In this document: piece by piece, positions 7,318 through 17,975 of the stretch
Layout: each line of letters starts with the position of its first letter
How positions within the stretch are numbered: position 1 is the stretch's first letter
Assembly: GCF_004784465.1 (NCBI RefSeq)
Contig: NZ_SRRU01000002.1
Location: 310,001-374,000 of the forward strand
Direction: 5' to 3'
DNA: 64,000 bases
Source: Streptomyces griseoluteus
Lineage (GTDB): Bacteria > Actinomycetota > Actinomycetes > Streptomycetales > Streptomycetaceae
Translations under genes and position numbers: made by a program
Notes under the pieces: model-generated
Told to the model about the DNA's origin: nothing
What the model saw: the letters and a program-made list of their open reading frames with translations, nothing else
Databases searched by the model: none

Positions 7318-9141
7318 TTACAGGCCGAGCTCCACCTCGAACTCGCCCGCCTCCAGGATCTGCTTGACCGTGGTCAGGTAGCGGGCCGCGTCGGCGCCGT
7401 CCACCAGGCGGTGGTCGTAGGAGAGGGTCAGGTAGGTCATGTCGCGGACGGCGATGACCGTGCCCTCCTCCGTCTCCAGGACGGCCGGGCGCTTCACCGT
7501 GGCGCCGATGCCGAGGATGGCGACCTGGTTCGGCGGCACGATGATCGTGTCGAACAGGGCGCCGCGCGAACCGGTGTTGGAGATGGTGAAGGTCGCGCCG
7601 GACAGCTCGTCCGGGGTGATCTTGTTGGCGCGGACCTTGCCGGCCAGCTCCGCGGTCGCCTTGGCGATGCCCGCGAGGTTGAGGTCACCGGCGTGCTTGA
7701 TGACCGGGGTCATCAGGCCCTTCTCCGAGTCCACCGCGATACCGACGTTCTCGGTGTCGAAGTAGGTGATGGTGCCCTCGGCCTCGTTGATGCGGGCGTT
7801 GATGACCGGGTGGGCCTTCAGCGCCTGCGCGGCGGCCTTGACGAAGAACGGCATCGGGGAGAGCTTGACGCCCTCACGGGCGGCGAAGGAGTCCTTCGCC
7901 TTGCCGCGCAGCTTCATCAGACGGGTGACGTCGACCTCGACGACCGAGGAGAGCTGGGCCTGCTCGGTCAGCGCCTTGACCATGTTGTCGCCGATGACCT
8001 TGCGGATGCGGGTCATCTTGACGGTCTGGCCACGCAGCGGGGAGACCTCCAGCGCCGGGGCCTTCTTCGCGGCGGCCGGAGCCTCAGCCGCGGCCGGAGC
8101 CGGGGCGGCGGCGGCCTTCGCGGCCTCGGCGGCGGCGATGACGTCCTGCTTGCGGATGCGGCCACCGACACCGGTGCCCTTGACCGAGGCCAGGTCGACG
8201 CCGTTCTCGGCGGCGAGCTTGCGCACCAGCGGGGTCACGTAGGCGCCCTCGTCGGTCGCCTGGGTGGCGGTCGGCGCGGTCGGCGCGGTGGCCGGAGCGG
8301 CCGGAGCCGGGGCGGGCGCGGGAGCCGGGGCCGGGGCGGGCGCCGGGGCGGTCTGCTGCTGCGGCGCCGGGGCCGACGGGGCCTGCGGGGCGGGAGCCTG
8401 CGGGGCCGGGGCGGCGGGGGCGGCCGGAGCCGGAGCGGCCGGAGCGGCCGGGGCCTCGGCGGCGGGCGCCTTCGGGGCCTCGGGGGCGGCGGCCGGGGCG
8501 GCACCCGCGGCACCGATGACGGCGAGCTTGGCGCCGACCTCGGCGGTCTCGTCCTCGCCGACCACGATCTCCAGCAGGGTGCCCGAGGTGGGCGCCGGGA
8601 TCTCGGTGTCGACCTTGTCCGTGGAGACCTCGAGCAGCGGCTCGTCGGCCTCGACGGAGTCGCCCACCGACTTCAGCCAGCGGGTGACGGTGCCCTCGGT
8701 GACCGACTCGCCCAGCGCGGGCAGGACCACGTCGGTGCCCTCGGCGGAACCGCCGCCGGAGGCCGCCTCGGCGGTCGGCGCCGGGGCGGGCGCCTCCTGC
8801 TCGGTGGACGGGGCGGACTGCGGGGCCTCCTGGGCGGCCGGGGCCGGAGCCTCGGCGGCGGGGGCCTGGGCGGCCGGGGCCGCGGCCTCGGCGGGGGCGT
8901 CGGAGCCGTCGTCGATCAGGGCCAGCTCGGCGCCGACCTCGACGGTCTCGTCCTCGGCGACCTTGATGGAGGCCAGCACGCCCGCGACGGGGGCCGGGAT
9001 CTCGGTGTCGACCTTGTCGGTGGAGACCTCGAGCAGCGGCTCGTCGGCCTCGACGCGCTCGCCCTCGGCCTTCAGCCAGCGGGTGACAGTGCCCTCGGTG
9101 ACGCTCTCACCGAGCGCCGGAAGGGTTACGGAAACCGCCAT
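7318..9141 (-). CDS. sucB: Dihydrolipoamide acyltransferase (E2) with two lipoyl domains
   Basis: The 607-residue protein has two near-identical lipoyl domains (about 1-78 and 120-197), each with the lipoylation site [11 protein letters not shown] (first lysine is Lys43), joined by long Ala/Pro-rich flexible linkers. A peripheral subunit-binding domain follows at about 300-335 ([20 protein letters not shown]), then the catalytic acyltransferase domain from about 370, with the active-site block [15 protein letters not shown] near residue 577. Annotation tools usually call this sucB (succinyltransferase). In actinobacteria one such E2 serves pyruvate dehydrogenase and is shared with the 2-oxoglutarate dehydrogenase supercomplex (family knowledge). 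Its location with aceE and lpdA supports a pyruvate dehydrogenase role. It follows lpdA by 61 bases and is probably cotranscribed with it. Confidence 0.93.
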   Translation of the reverse strand: MAVSVTLPALGESVTEGTVTRWLKAEGERVEADEPLLEVSTDKVDTEIPAPVAGVLASIKVAEDETVEVGAELALIDDGSDAPAEAAAPAAQAPAAEAPAPAAQEAPQSAPSTEQEAPAPAPTAEAASGGGSAEGTDVVLPALGESVTEGTVTRWLKSVGDSVEADEPLLEVSTDKVDTEIPAPTSGTLLEIVVGEDETAEVGAKLAVIGAAGAAPAAAPEAPKAPAAEAPAAPAAPAPAAPAAPAPQAPAPQAPSAPAPQQQTAPAPAPAPAPAPAPAPAAPATAPTAPTATQATDEGAYVTPLVRKLAAENGVDLASVKGTGVGGRIRKQDVIAAAEAAKAAAAPAPAAAEAPAAAKKAPALEVSPLRGQTVKMTRIRKVIGDNMVKALTEQAQLSSVVEVDVTRLMKLRGKAKDSFAAREGVKLSPMPFFVKAAAQALKAHPVINARINEAEGTITYFDTENVGIAVDSEKGLMTPVIKHAGDLNLAGIAKATAELAGKVRANKITPDELSGATFTISNTGSRGALFDTIIVPPNQVAILGIGATVKRPAVLETEEGTVIAVRDMTYLTLSYDHRLVDGADAARYLTTVKQILEAGEFEVELGL

Positions 9142-9202
9142 GGTTTCTGTTGCTCCTTAGGAATTGCGGAAGTCTGTGTCGTCGCGCCCGGGGGCCGAAG
9201 GC

Positions 9203-10591
9203 TCAGTCGTGGGCGTGCAGCGGCTTTCCGGCCAGCGCCAGGTGCGCCTCGCCGAGCGCCTCGTTCTGCGTCGGGTGGGCGTGGATGAGCTGGGCCACCT
9301 CGGCGGGCAGTGCCTCCCAGTTGTAGATGAGCTGGGCCTCGCCGACCTGCTCACCCATGCGGTCGCCCACCATGTGGACGCCGACCACGGCACCGTCCTT
9401 GACCTGGACGAGCTTGATCTCGCCCGCGGTCTTGAGGATCTTGCTCTTGCCGTTGCCCGCGAGGCTGTACTTCAGGGCGACGACCTTGTCCGCGCCGTAG
9501 ATCTCCTTGGCCTTGGCCTCGGTGATGCCGACGGAGGCGACCTCCGGGTGGCAGTACGTCACACGCGGGACGCCGTCGTAGTCGATCGGGACGGTCTTCA
9601 GACCGGCCAGCCGCTCGGCGACCAGGATGCCCTCGGCGAAGCCGACGTGGGCGAGCTGGAGGGTCGGGACGAGGTCACCGACGGCCGAGATGGTCGGCAC
9701 GTTGGTGCGCATGTACTCGTCGACCAGGACGTAGCCCCGGTCGATGTTGACGCCCTGCTCCTCGTACCCGAGGTTCTGGGAGACCGGGCCGCGGCCGACG
9801 GCGACGAGGAGGACCTCGGCCTCGAACTCCTTGCCGTCGGCGAGGGAGACCTTCACGCCGTCCTGGGTGTACTCGGCCTTCTCGAAGAAGGTGCCCAGGT
9901 TGAACTTGATGCCGCGCTTGCGGAACGCGCGCTCCAGGAGCTTGGAGGAGTTCTCGTCCTCGACCGGCACCAGGTGCTTCAGGCCCTCGATGACGGTGAC
10001 GTCGGCCCCGAAGGACTTCCACGCGGACGCGAACTCGACGCCGATGACACCGCCGCCGAGGATGATCGCGGACTTGGGCACGCGGTCCAGGACGAGGGCG
10101 TGGTCGGAGGAGATGATGCGGTCGCCGTCGATCTCCAGGCCCGGCAGCGACTTCGGCACGGAGCCGGTCGCGAGCAGGACGTGGCGGCCCTCGATCCGCT
10201 GCCCGTTGACATCCACCGACGTGGGGGAGGACAGCCGGCCCTCGCCCTCGATGTACGTCACCTTGCGGGAGGCGATCAGGCCCTGGAGGCCCTTGTAGAG
10301 GCCCGAGATCACGTCGTCCTTGTACTTGTGGACGGCGGGGACGTCGATGCCCTCGAAGGTCGCCTTGACGCCGAACTGCTCGCTCTCGCGGGCCTGGTCG
10401 GCGATCTCGCCCGCGTGCAGCAGGGCCTTGGTGGGGATGCACCCCTTGTGCAGGCAGGTGCCGCCGACCTTGTCCTTCTCGATCAGGGCGACGTCCAGGC
10501 CAAGCTGCGCTCCGCGCAGGGCCGCGGCGTAACCACCGCTGCCACCGCCGAGGATCACTAGGTCGAAAACGGTGCTGGCGTCGTTCGCCAC
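9203..10591 (-). CDS. lpdA: Dihydrolipoyl dehydrogenase (E3)
   Basis: The 462-residue flavoprotein reoxidises the dihydrolipoyl groups of E2 with NAD. It has the FAD-binding glycine motif VILGGGSGGYAAA at about residues 11-23, the redox disulfide GGTCLHKGCIPTKAL, the NAD motif ILGGGVIGVEFA near residue 180, and the C-terminal active-site segment IHAHPTQNEALGEA with the catalytic His-Glu pair. I place the start at the GTG at 10591, seven bases after a GGAGG; the open frame to an ATG at 10609 would put that GGAGG inside the gene. The gene is first of the lpdA-E2 pair. An inverted repeat (TGCCGGT, 8-base gap, ACCGGCA; 10619-10640) lies just upstream. Confidence 0.96.
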   Translation of the reverse strand: MANDASTVFDLVILGGGSGGYAAALRGAQLGLDVALIEKDKVGGTCLHKGCIPTKALLHAGEIADQARESEQFGVKATFEGIDVPAVHKYKDDVISGLYKGLQGLIASRKVTYIEGEGRLSSPTSVDVNGQRIEGRHVLLATGSVPKSLPGLEIDGDRIISSDHALVLDRVPKSAIILGGGVIGVEFASAWKSFGADVTVIEGLKHLVPVEDENSSKLLERAFRKRGIKFNLGTFFEKAEYTQDGVKVSLADGKEFEAEVLLVAVGRGPVSQNLGYEEQGVNIDRGYVLVDEYMRTNVPTISAVGDLVPTLQLAHVGFAEGILVAERLAGLKTVPIDYDGVPRVTYCHPEVASVGITEAKAKEIYGADKVVALKYSLAGNGKSKILKTAGEIKLVQVKDGAVVGVHMVGDRMGEQVGEAQLIYNWEALPAEVAQLIHAHPTQNEALGEAHLALAGKPLHAHD

Positions 10592-10782
10592 GTCACGTCC
10601 TCCATGCATGTGCGCCTGTGCCGGTCTCCGATGACCGGCAGGCGGCTGGTGTCCGGCCGCTCAATGCTTCGGCCCTGTGGTGGGGGCCCTGTCCTGCCGG
10701 GCTCCATCTTTGCACCTGTCGGGGGTGCGACGGACGCCGGGCCGGGGTGTGAGACGCCCCACGTCCGTGCCGGACGCCTCAC

Positions 10783-10819
10783 GCCGGGGGCGCGGACCGG
10801 CCCGGTCCGCGCCCCCGGC
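10783..10819 (-). terminator. Intrinsic terminator downstream of pepA
   Basis: A 15-bp perfect stem beginning GCCGGGGGCGCGGAC with a 7-base loop lies 15 bases after the pepA stop on the minus strand. Confidence 0.7.
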
Positions 10820-10833
10820 GGCGTCCCGCGGGG

Positions 10834-12360
<1,527 letters not shown>

Positions 12361-12485
12361 GGTGGTGAAATCTCGCTTCCGATGTGAAGTTTGCTGGTGC
12401 CGTTTGCGCAAGCCGGTCGTCCGCGAGGGGCGACCGCCGCAAGGGGTGGGTCGACTCCCTGTCGGCGAACACCCGCCACGAGAGT

Positions 12486-12501
12486 ACGCGCGTACGCGCG
12501 T
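12486..12501. promoter_or_regulatory. 16-bp palindrome upstream of pepA
   Basis: ACGCGCGTACGCGCGT is its own reverse complement. It lies 126 bases upstream of pepA in a 238-base gap. Some E. coli PepA proteins are themselves DNA-binding regulators, so autoregulation is conceivable, but CpG-rich palindromes also arise by chance in such GC-rich DNA. Confidence 0.25.
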
Positions 12502-12598
12502 TCGCTCATTGCCGAGGACCACCCCGGCCACCCGCACTCCGGGCACCCCTGTCGGGCGGGTGGGACAACTGGCCCCGGGTACGGCACAGTTGCGGTCC

Positions 12599-13411
12599 TC
12601 AGCCGGCCGGCGGGGCGGTGCCTCCCAGGCACAGCACGAGCAGTGCGGCCGTGGCCGCGGTCTCCGCGAGGGCGCCGAACACGTCCCCGGTGACCCCGCC
12701 GAAGCGGGAGACGCAGCGGCGCAGCAGGAGTTCGGCCGGGACCAGACAGAGCGGTACGGCCGCCGCCGCGCGCACCGCCTCCCACGGCCCGAGCAGCGCC
12801 CCGCCCGCACCGGCCGCCAGCGTCACCGCCGCCCCCACCGCCAGCGCCCCCGGCACCGGCACCACGCCGGCCACCGCCGCCCCGAGCCCCTCCGGACGGG
12901 CGGCCGGCACCCCGGTGCGCGCGGCCAGCGTGAGCGCCAGCCGGGCCGCGGCCCCGGAGACGACGGCCCCGAGCGCGCCCCGCGCCCACGACTCGCCGTA
13001 CAGCCCGGCGAGCGCGGCGGCCTGCGCCAGCAGCGTCAGCACCAGGGTGAGCACGCCGAACGGCCCGATGTCGGACCGCTTCATGATGGCGAGGGCCTGC
13101 TCGGCGGGCTTGCCGCTGCCCAGCCCGTCGGCGGTGTCGGCGAGCCCGTCCAGGTGCAGCCCGCGGGTGAGCGCGGCCGGTACGGCGGCGGAGGCGACGG
13201 CGGCGAGCAGCGGGCCCGCGCCCAGCAGCAGGAGCAACACCCCGAGCGCGGCCGCCGCGAGGCCGACGGCCAGTCCGGTCAGCGGTGCGCACAGCATGCC
13301 CGCCCGCGCGGCCGTCCGGTCCCAGCGGTGCACCCGGACCGGGATCACGGTGAGGGTGCCGAAGGCGAAGCGGGGCCCGTCGAGCGGGTCGGGCGGCGGG
13401 GTCTCGGGCAT
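12599..13411 (-). CDS. cobS: Adenosylcobinamide-GDP ribazoletransferase (cobalamin synthase)
   Basis: The 270-residue polytopic membrane protein joins adenosylcobinamide-GDP to alpha-ribazole, the last step of cobalamin assembly. It begins RFAFGTLTVIPV, which is the usual CobS opening, and has the diagnostic acidic loop LHLDGLADTADGLGSG near residue 88 followed by ALAIMKRSDIGPFG. Six to seven hydrophobic stretches follow. Its pathway partners cobT (16744-17844) and cobU (18821-20020) are on the same strand nearby but separated by unrelated genes. No cobalamin riboswitch is evident before any of them. Confidence 0.93.
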   Translation of the reverse strand: MPETPPPDPLDGPRFAFGTLTVIPVRVHRWDRTAARAGMLCAPLTGLAVGLAAAALGVLLLLLGAGPLLAAVASAAVPAALTRGLHLDGLADTADGLGSGKPAEQALAIMKRSDIGPFGVLTLVLTLLAQAAALAGLYGESWARGALGAVVSGAAARLALTLAARTGVPAARPEGLGAAVAGVVPVPGALAVGAAVTLAAGAGGALLGPWEAVRAAAAVPLCLVPAELLLRRCVSRFGGVTGDVFGALAETAATAALLVLCLGGTAPPAG

Positions 13412-13472
13412 CGGCGCAGGCTACCGGGGCTGTCGCCGGGCCCGGTCGGCGGGCCGGGGATAAAGTGCGCAC

Positions 13473-14237
13473 ATGGGGCACTGGTGGGAGCGGAACATCC
13501 TGGAACCGGGCAAGCTTCCGCTGCTGCTGGCCCTCTTCTCGTTCGTGCTCACCTTCGTCGTCACCCGGATCATCGTCCGGCTGATCCGCGCCGGGAAGGG
13601 GCCGTTCGGCAATGTCCGGGCGGGCGGGGTGCACATCCATCACGTGGTGCCCGGTGTGGTGCTGACCGTCGTCGGCGGCTTCGGCGCCGTCGCCAGCGAC
13701 CGGCACGGGGCGGGCGGCGCGATCGCCGCGGTGGTCTTCGGGATCGGCGCCGGGCTGGTGCTGGACGAGTTCGCGCTGATCCTGCATCTGGACGACGTGT
13801 ACTGGAGCGCGGAGGGGCGCAAGAGCGTCGAGGTCGTGGTCGTCACCGCCGCGCTGGTCGGGCTGCTGCTCGCCGGCTTCTCCCCCTTCGGGGTCAACGA
13901 CCTCTCGCAGGACGAGCTGCAGGACCGGGGCGAGGTCATCGCCTTCGTCACCGCCAACTTCCTCGTCTCGCTCGTCGCGTTGAGCAAGGGCAAGGCCCGT
14001 ACCGCCGTGTTCGGCGCGATCGTGCCGCTGCTGGCCCTGGCGGGCGCCATCCGGCTGGCCCGGCCGGCCTCGTTCTGGGCGCGGCGTTTCTACGGCCGGC
14101 GCCCGCGTGCCCGCGCCCGGTCCCTGCTGCGGGCCTACCGGCACGACCGGCGCTGGGCGGGGCCCCAGCGGGTGGTTCAGGACTGGATCGGCGGCAAGCC
14201 CGATCCGTCCCCGGCCCGGCTGCCCAGGGGCGACTGA
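13473..14237 (+). CDS. Conserved integral membrane protein, unknown function
   Basis: A 254-residue protein with about five hydrophobic stretches: 17-38, 56-72, 80-100, 118-138 and 160-190. The second segment is preceded by a conspicuous GGVHIHHVVPG block, and FALILHLDDVYWSAEG sits between membrane segments; the histidine and aspartate clusters look like conserved loop or metal-binding positions. The C-terminus is basic and cytoplasmic in style. I recall similar proteins across Streptomyces with no assigned role. The last 61 bases overlap the convergent gene ending at 14177, an unusually long overlap with both reading frames intact. It is divergent from cobS. Confidence 0.75.
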   Translation: MGHWWERNILEPGKLPLLLALFSFVLTFVVTRIIVRLIRAGKGPFGNVRAGGVHIHHVVPGVVLTVVGGFGAVASDRHGAGGAIAAVVFGIGAGLVLDEFALILHLDDVYWSAEGRKSVEVVVVTAALVGLLLAGFSPFGVNDLSQDELQDRGEVIAFVTANFLVSLVALSKGKARTAVFGAIVPLLALAGAIRLARPASFWARRFYGRRPRARARSLLRAYRHDRRWAGPQRVVQDWIGGKPDPSPARLPRGD

Positions 14238-14863
14238 AGCTCCGCCAGGCACAGGGCGCCCACGGCGAGCAGGGCCGCGAGATGCTCCTTGCCGGCCAGG
14301 TTGTCCTTGAGCAGCACCTCGATCACCATCGCCGCCGGTACCGCCACCGCCGTCACGCGGGCGTGGTGCCGTACGGCGACGTACACCGCGAGGCCCACCA
14401 CGGCCGCCGACGGGCCGGTGTCCACCACGAGGGCGTCCGAGGCGGGCAGGCCGAAGGGGGCGTGCGGGCCGAGGGCGATGCCTGCACGGGCGTACAAGGT
14501 CCCGGCGAGCGTGGCGGTGTAGGCGATGAGCAGGGTGCGGCGGCGGCCCAGGGAGAGTTCCGCGATGCCGAACACGCAGAGCACCTGGGCCAGCGCGCCC
14601 CACACCGGCAGGTCCAGGGCGGGCACGAACAGCGAGAGCGGGGTGCGCAGCAGGGCCAGCCACAGCGGGTCGGCGGCCCGTACGGCGCCGGCCGTCTCCA
14701 CCAGGGCGAAGCCCCAGGGCTGGTTCTGCACGAACTGGAGCAGCGCGGTCAGGCCCACCGCGCCGAGCGTCAGCGGCGCCCCGAGCAGCGGGCCGCGGGC
14801 GAGCAGCGCCGTCCGCAGGGCCGCGTACAGCGGGCCCCACTCGGCGCGCGCCCACGCTCTCAC
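14177..14863 (-). CDS. Rhomboid-like integral membrane protein
   Basis: A 228-residue protein with six or so membrane segments. The C-terminal half contains VDTGPSAAVVGLAVY followed by GKEHLAALLAVGALC. These resemble the serine motif (GxS) and the histidine helix of rhomboid intramembrane proteases, so I call it rhomboid-like with moderate confidence; the classical GxSG is GPSA here. The GTG start at 14863 overlaps the TGA of the upstream lysyltransferase-type gene as GTGA, indicating translational coupling. A longer open frame reaches 15082, but it only reads through the other gene. The 3' end overlaps the convergent membrane protein gene by 61 bases. Confidence 0.7.
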   Translation of the reverse strand: MRAWARAEWGPLYAALRTALLARGPLLGAPLTLGAVGLTALLQFVQNQPWGFALVETAGAVRAADPLWLALLRTPLSLFVPALDLPVWGALAQVLCVFGIAELSLGRRRTLLIAYTATLAGTLYARAGIALGPHAPFGLPASDALVVDTGPSAAVVGLAVYVAVRHHARVTAVAVPAAMVIEVLLKDNLAGKEHLAALLAVGALCLAELQSPLGSRAGDGSGLPPIQS

Positions 14864-16677
14864 CGGTGGGTCTCCAGTTGTCTGCGGTGCAGCCACTTCG
14901 GCAGGCCCGGCGCCTCCAGGAATCCCTCCGCGCGGGCCGCCGCCAGGGCGATGCGGGGCAGGTCGGCGCTCTTCTCGAAGAGCAGGAAGCGCGGCTCCCA
15001 GATGGGCCGGTACTTGGCGTTGGCCCGGTACAGCGACTCGATCTGCCACCAGCGGGAGAAGAAGCTGAGCAGCGAGCGCCACAGCCGCAGCACCGGCCCC
15101 GCGCCGAGACGGGCGCCGCGCTCGAACACCGAGCGGAACACGGCGAAGTTCAGCGAGACCTGGGTGACCCCGATCTCCCGCGACCGGCGCAGGAGGTCGA
15201 TCACCATGTACTCCATCAGCCCGTTGTCGCTGTCCCGGTCACGGCGCATCAGGTCCAGCGAGAGCCCGCCGGGACCCCAGGGCACGAACGACAGCAGGGC
15301 GCGCAGCCGGCCCCCGGCGTCGGTGCACTCCAGCATCACGCACCGGCCGTCCCCGGGGTCCGCGAGCCGGCCCAGCGCCATGCTGAAGCCTCGCTCGGTG
15401 GCGCCGTCCCGCCAGTCGTCGGCCCGCTCCACGAGACGGGCCATCTCGGCCGCCGGAATGTCCTCGTGCCGCCGCATCCGCACCTCGTACCCGGCCCGCC
15501 GCACCCGGTTGTACGCCTGCCGCACGGTGCGCATGGCGCGGCCCTCCAGGGTGAACTCGGCGACCTCCACGACGGCTTCGTCGCCGAGTTCGAGGGCGTC
15601 CAGGCCGTGCCGGGCGTAGACGGTCCCGGCCTCCTCGCTCGCGCCCATCACCGCGGGAATCCAGCCGTGGGCCCGCGCCTCGGCGAGCCAGGGCGCGATG
15701 GCGCCGGGCCATGCCTCGGGGTCGCCGAGCGGGTCCCCGGAGGCCAGGCTGACCCCGCCCACCACCCGGTAGGCGACGGCCGCCTTGCCGGTCGGGGACC
15801 ACAGCACGCTCTTCTCCCGGCGCAGCGCGAAGTAGCCGAGGGAGTCGCGTTCGCCGTGCCGCTCCAGCAGCTCCCGCAGCCGCTTCTCGTCGTCCTCGGT
15901 GAGCGGGTCGACGGCGCGACGGGAGCGGAAGGCGGCGTACAGGACGGCGAGGAGGAGGGCGGTGCTGAGCACGTTGACGCTGACGTCGGCCCAGTTGGGC
16001 GGGTCGATGCCGGGGAAGCCGGACTCCTCGGTGGCCACCGACACCAGTCGCGCCGTGCCGTACTGCCAGCGCTCCCAGAACGTCGAACGGGCCGCGTCCG
16101 GCGCCTGGTTGGTGGCCGTCACCAGCAGGGCGGCGAGCAGCGAGGCCGCCGTACCGCCGCCGAGGGCCACGGCCGTGGCGAGGCGGGGATTGGCGCGGTC
16201 GCCCTTGGCGTAGAACTCCCGGCGGCCGAGCAGCAGGACGGCGACGAAGGCGGCCGTCAGTGCCAGGGAGACCCAGTTCTGCGGGGAGCGGCGGATCTCC
16301 GGGAAGGCCATGGCGACCGCGAACAGCGCCAGGAACGCCCCGCTGAGCACCAGGTTGAGAATCCACGCGGCCCGCTTGCGCCGCCGCATGGTGATGGCGA
16401 GGAACGCGGTGAACACGCCCGAGGCGAAACCGGCCGTCAGCAGATACGGCGTGAACAGGTTCTCCTGGTTGTGGCGGCGCACGTCCTGGCCCAGCGACAC
16501 CCACACCGCGCTGAGGAAGTTGACGAACGCGACGGCCCGCAGGTACCAGACGGCACCGGCGGCGGCCCGGCGGGACGACACCCCGCCCGGCCGCCGTCCC
16601 GGCTGCTCGGTCCGCCGGTCCGGTTCCGTCCGTCGGTCCGGCTCGCACGACCGGTCGGCAACTCGGGCATCTCCCAT
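14860..16677 (-). CDS. MprF-like phosphatidylglycerol lysyltransferase-type protein (DUF2156)
   Basis: The 605-residue protein has an Arg/Asp-rich N-terminal tail (about 1-38), six or seven membrane segments up to residue 260, and a soluble C-terminal DUF2156 domain (about 275-590) of the kind that transfers lysine from lysyl-tRNA to phosphatidylglycerol. Typical blocks are the YFALRREKSVLWSPTGKAAVAYRV segment, shown here only in part, GDPLGDPEAW, MGASEEAGTVYARHGL and SLDLMRRDRDSDNGLMEYM. Lysinylated lipids reduce susceptibility to cationic peptides; actinobacterial members are LysX/MprF-related, and the substrate here is inferred. The ATG at 16677 is the first start in frame. It is coupled to the downstream rhomboid-like gene by a 4-base overlap. 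Confidence 0.85.
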   Translation of the reverse strand: MGDARVADRSCEPDRRTEPDRRTEQPGRRPGGVSSRRAAAGAVWYLRAVAFVNFLSAVWVSLGQDVRRHNQENLFTPYLLTAGFASGVFTAFLAITMRRRKRAAWILNLVLSGAFLALFAVAMAFPEIRRSPQNWVSLALTAAFVAVLLLGRREFYAKGDRANPRLATAVALGGGTAASLLAALLVTATNQAPDAARSTFWERWQYGTARLVSVATEESGFPGIDPPNWADVSVNVLSTALLLAVLYAAFRSRRAVDPLTEDDEKRLRELLERHGERDSLGYFALRREKSVLWSPTGKAAVAYRVVGGVSLASGDPLGDPEAWPGAIAPWLAEARAHGWIPAVMGASEEAGTVYARHGLDALELGDEAVVEVAEFTLEGRAMRTVRQAYNRVRRAGYEVRMRRHEDIPAAEMARLVERADDWRDGATERGFSMALGRLADPGDGRCVMLECTDAGGRLRALLSFVPWGPGGLSLDLMRRDRDSDNGLMEYMVIDLLRRSREIGVTQVSLNFAVFRSVFERGARLGAGPVLRLWRSLLSFFSRWWQIESLYRANAKYRPIWEPRFLLFEKSADLPRIALAAARAEGFLEAPGLPKWLHRRQLETHR

Positions 16678-16743
16678 GAGCGGGGATCATATGTCCGGAT
16701 TTGCCGTGAACCGCGCTCATCGGCGTCGTGGGACGCGGCCGGG

Positions 16744-17844
16744 CTAGACGCTCTGCTCGGACTCCGCGGACTCCGGGTGCTCCTCGGTCTTCTCCGCCTC
16801 CGGCCGCTCCGGAAGCTCGGCGGCCAGCGCCGCGGCCGAGCGGACCAGGGGAAGGGCCAGCAGCGCGCCCGCGCCCTCGCCGACCCGTACGCCCTGGGTC
16901 AGCAGCGGCTCCAGCGCCATCCGGTCCAGCGCCTTCGCCTGGCCCGGCTCACCGCTGTCGTGGCCCGCGAGCCACCAGTCCGGCGCCCGGAACGCCACCC
17001 GCTGGCCCACCAGCGCGCAGGCCGCGGCCACCACGCCGTCCAGGATCACCGGCAGCTTGCGCACCGCACACTGGAGGAGGAACCCGGTCATCGCCGTCAG
17101 GTCGGCGCCGCCCACCGTCGCCAGCAGTTCGAGCTGGTCGCCGAGGACCGGACGGGCCCGGCGAAGCGCGTCCCGAACCGCCGCGCACTTGCGCATCCAG
17201 GCCAGGTCGTCGATGGCCTCGCCGCCGCGCCCGGTCACCACCGAGGCGTCCGTCCCGCACAGCGCGGCCACCAGCACCGCCGCCGCCGTCGTGCCGCCCA
17301 CGCTCACATCGCCGAGCACCACCAGGTCCGTACCGGAGTCGGCCTCCTCGTCGGCCACCGCCATGCCCGCCCGGAAGGCCGCCTCGGCCTCCTCGGCGGT
17401 GAGCGCGTCCTCGACGTCGATCCGGCCGCTGCCGCGCCGCACCCGGTGCCGGGTCACCTCGGCGGGGAAGGCGTCCGGGTCGCAGTCCAGGGCCAGGTCG
17501 ACCACCCGTACCGGCACGTCCAGCCGGCGGGCCAGCACCGCGGCCGGGCTCGCGCCCTCCAGCACCGCCCGGACCAGGGCGGCCGCGCCGCCCTCCGGGC
17601 GCCTGGAGACGCCGAGGGCGGCGATGCCGTGGTCACCGGCGAAGAGGACCAGCTTCGGGTGCTCGACGGGCCGTACCGGCACCGCGCCCTGCGCGGCCGC
17701 CAGCCACTCGCCCAGCTCGTCCAGCCGGCCCAGCGCGCCGGACGGTACGGCCAGGCGCTCCCGCCGCGCCTCGGCGTCCCGGCGCACGCCGCCGTCCGGG
17801 CGCTCGATCAGATCGGTGAAGTCGTCGAGTTGAAGGCTGTCCAT
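16744..17844 (-). CDS. cobT: Nicotinate-nucleotide--dimethylbenzimidazole phosphoribosyltransferase
   Basis: The 366-residue protein makes alpha-ribazole phosphate for the lower ligand of cobalamin. Family blocks are clear: PSGALGRLDELGEWLA, KLVLFAGDHGIAALG, VVLGDVSVGGTTAAA, AVRKLPVILDGVV, and the catalytic glutamate region GVRVGEGAGALLAL close to the C-terminus. The ATG at 17844 (MDSLQLDDF) starts at the usual distance from the first family block; the frame extends to 17931 but the added residues are low complexity. The C-terminal 25 residues are an acidic tail not typical of the family. It belongs with cobS and cobU. Confidence 0.94.
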   Translation of the reverse strand: MDSLQLDDFTDLIERPDGGVRRDAEARRERLAVPSGALGRLDELGEWLAAAQGAVPVRPVEHPKLVLFAGDHGIAALGVSRRPEGGAAALVRAVLEGASPAAVLARRLDVPVRVVDLALDCDPDAFPAEVTRHRVRRGSGRIDVEDALTAEEAEAAFRAGMAVADEEADSGTDLVVLGDVSVGGTTAAAVLVAALCGTDASVVTGRGGEAIDDLAWMRKCAAVRDALRRARPVLGDQLELLATVGGADLTAMTGFLLQCAVRKLPVILDGVVAAACALVGQRVAFRAPDWWLAGHDSGEPGQAKALDRMALEPLLTQGVRVGEGAGALLALPLVRSAAALAAELPERPEAEKTEEHPESAESEQSV

Positions 17845-17975
17845 TCGCGGAACAGTACCGCCCGCGCGCGAGGCGCCCCGCGCCACACCGCCACCACGCC
17901 CGGCGCACGTCATTGCACCCAAGATCGGCATCCCATACGTTCCGGTTTACCGCGAAATGCCGTACAGGAGCCGCC

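Noticed and set aside
8081..8520. Short-period repeats on the E2 gene strand
   Set aside because: They encode the Ala/Pro-rich linkers between lipoyl and catalytic domains, a normal feature of E2 proteins, not a DNA repeat element.
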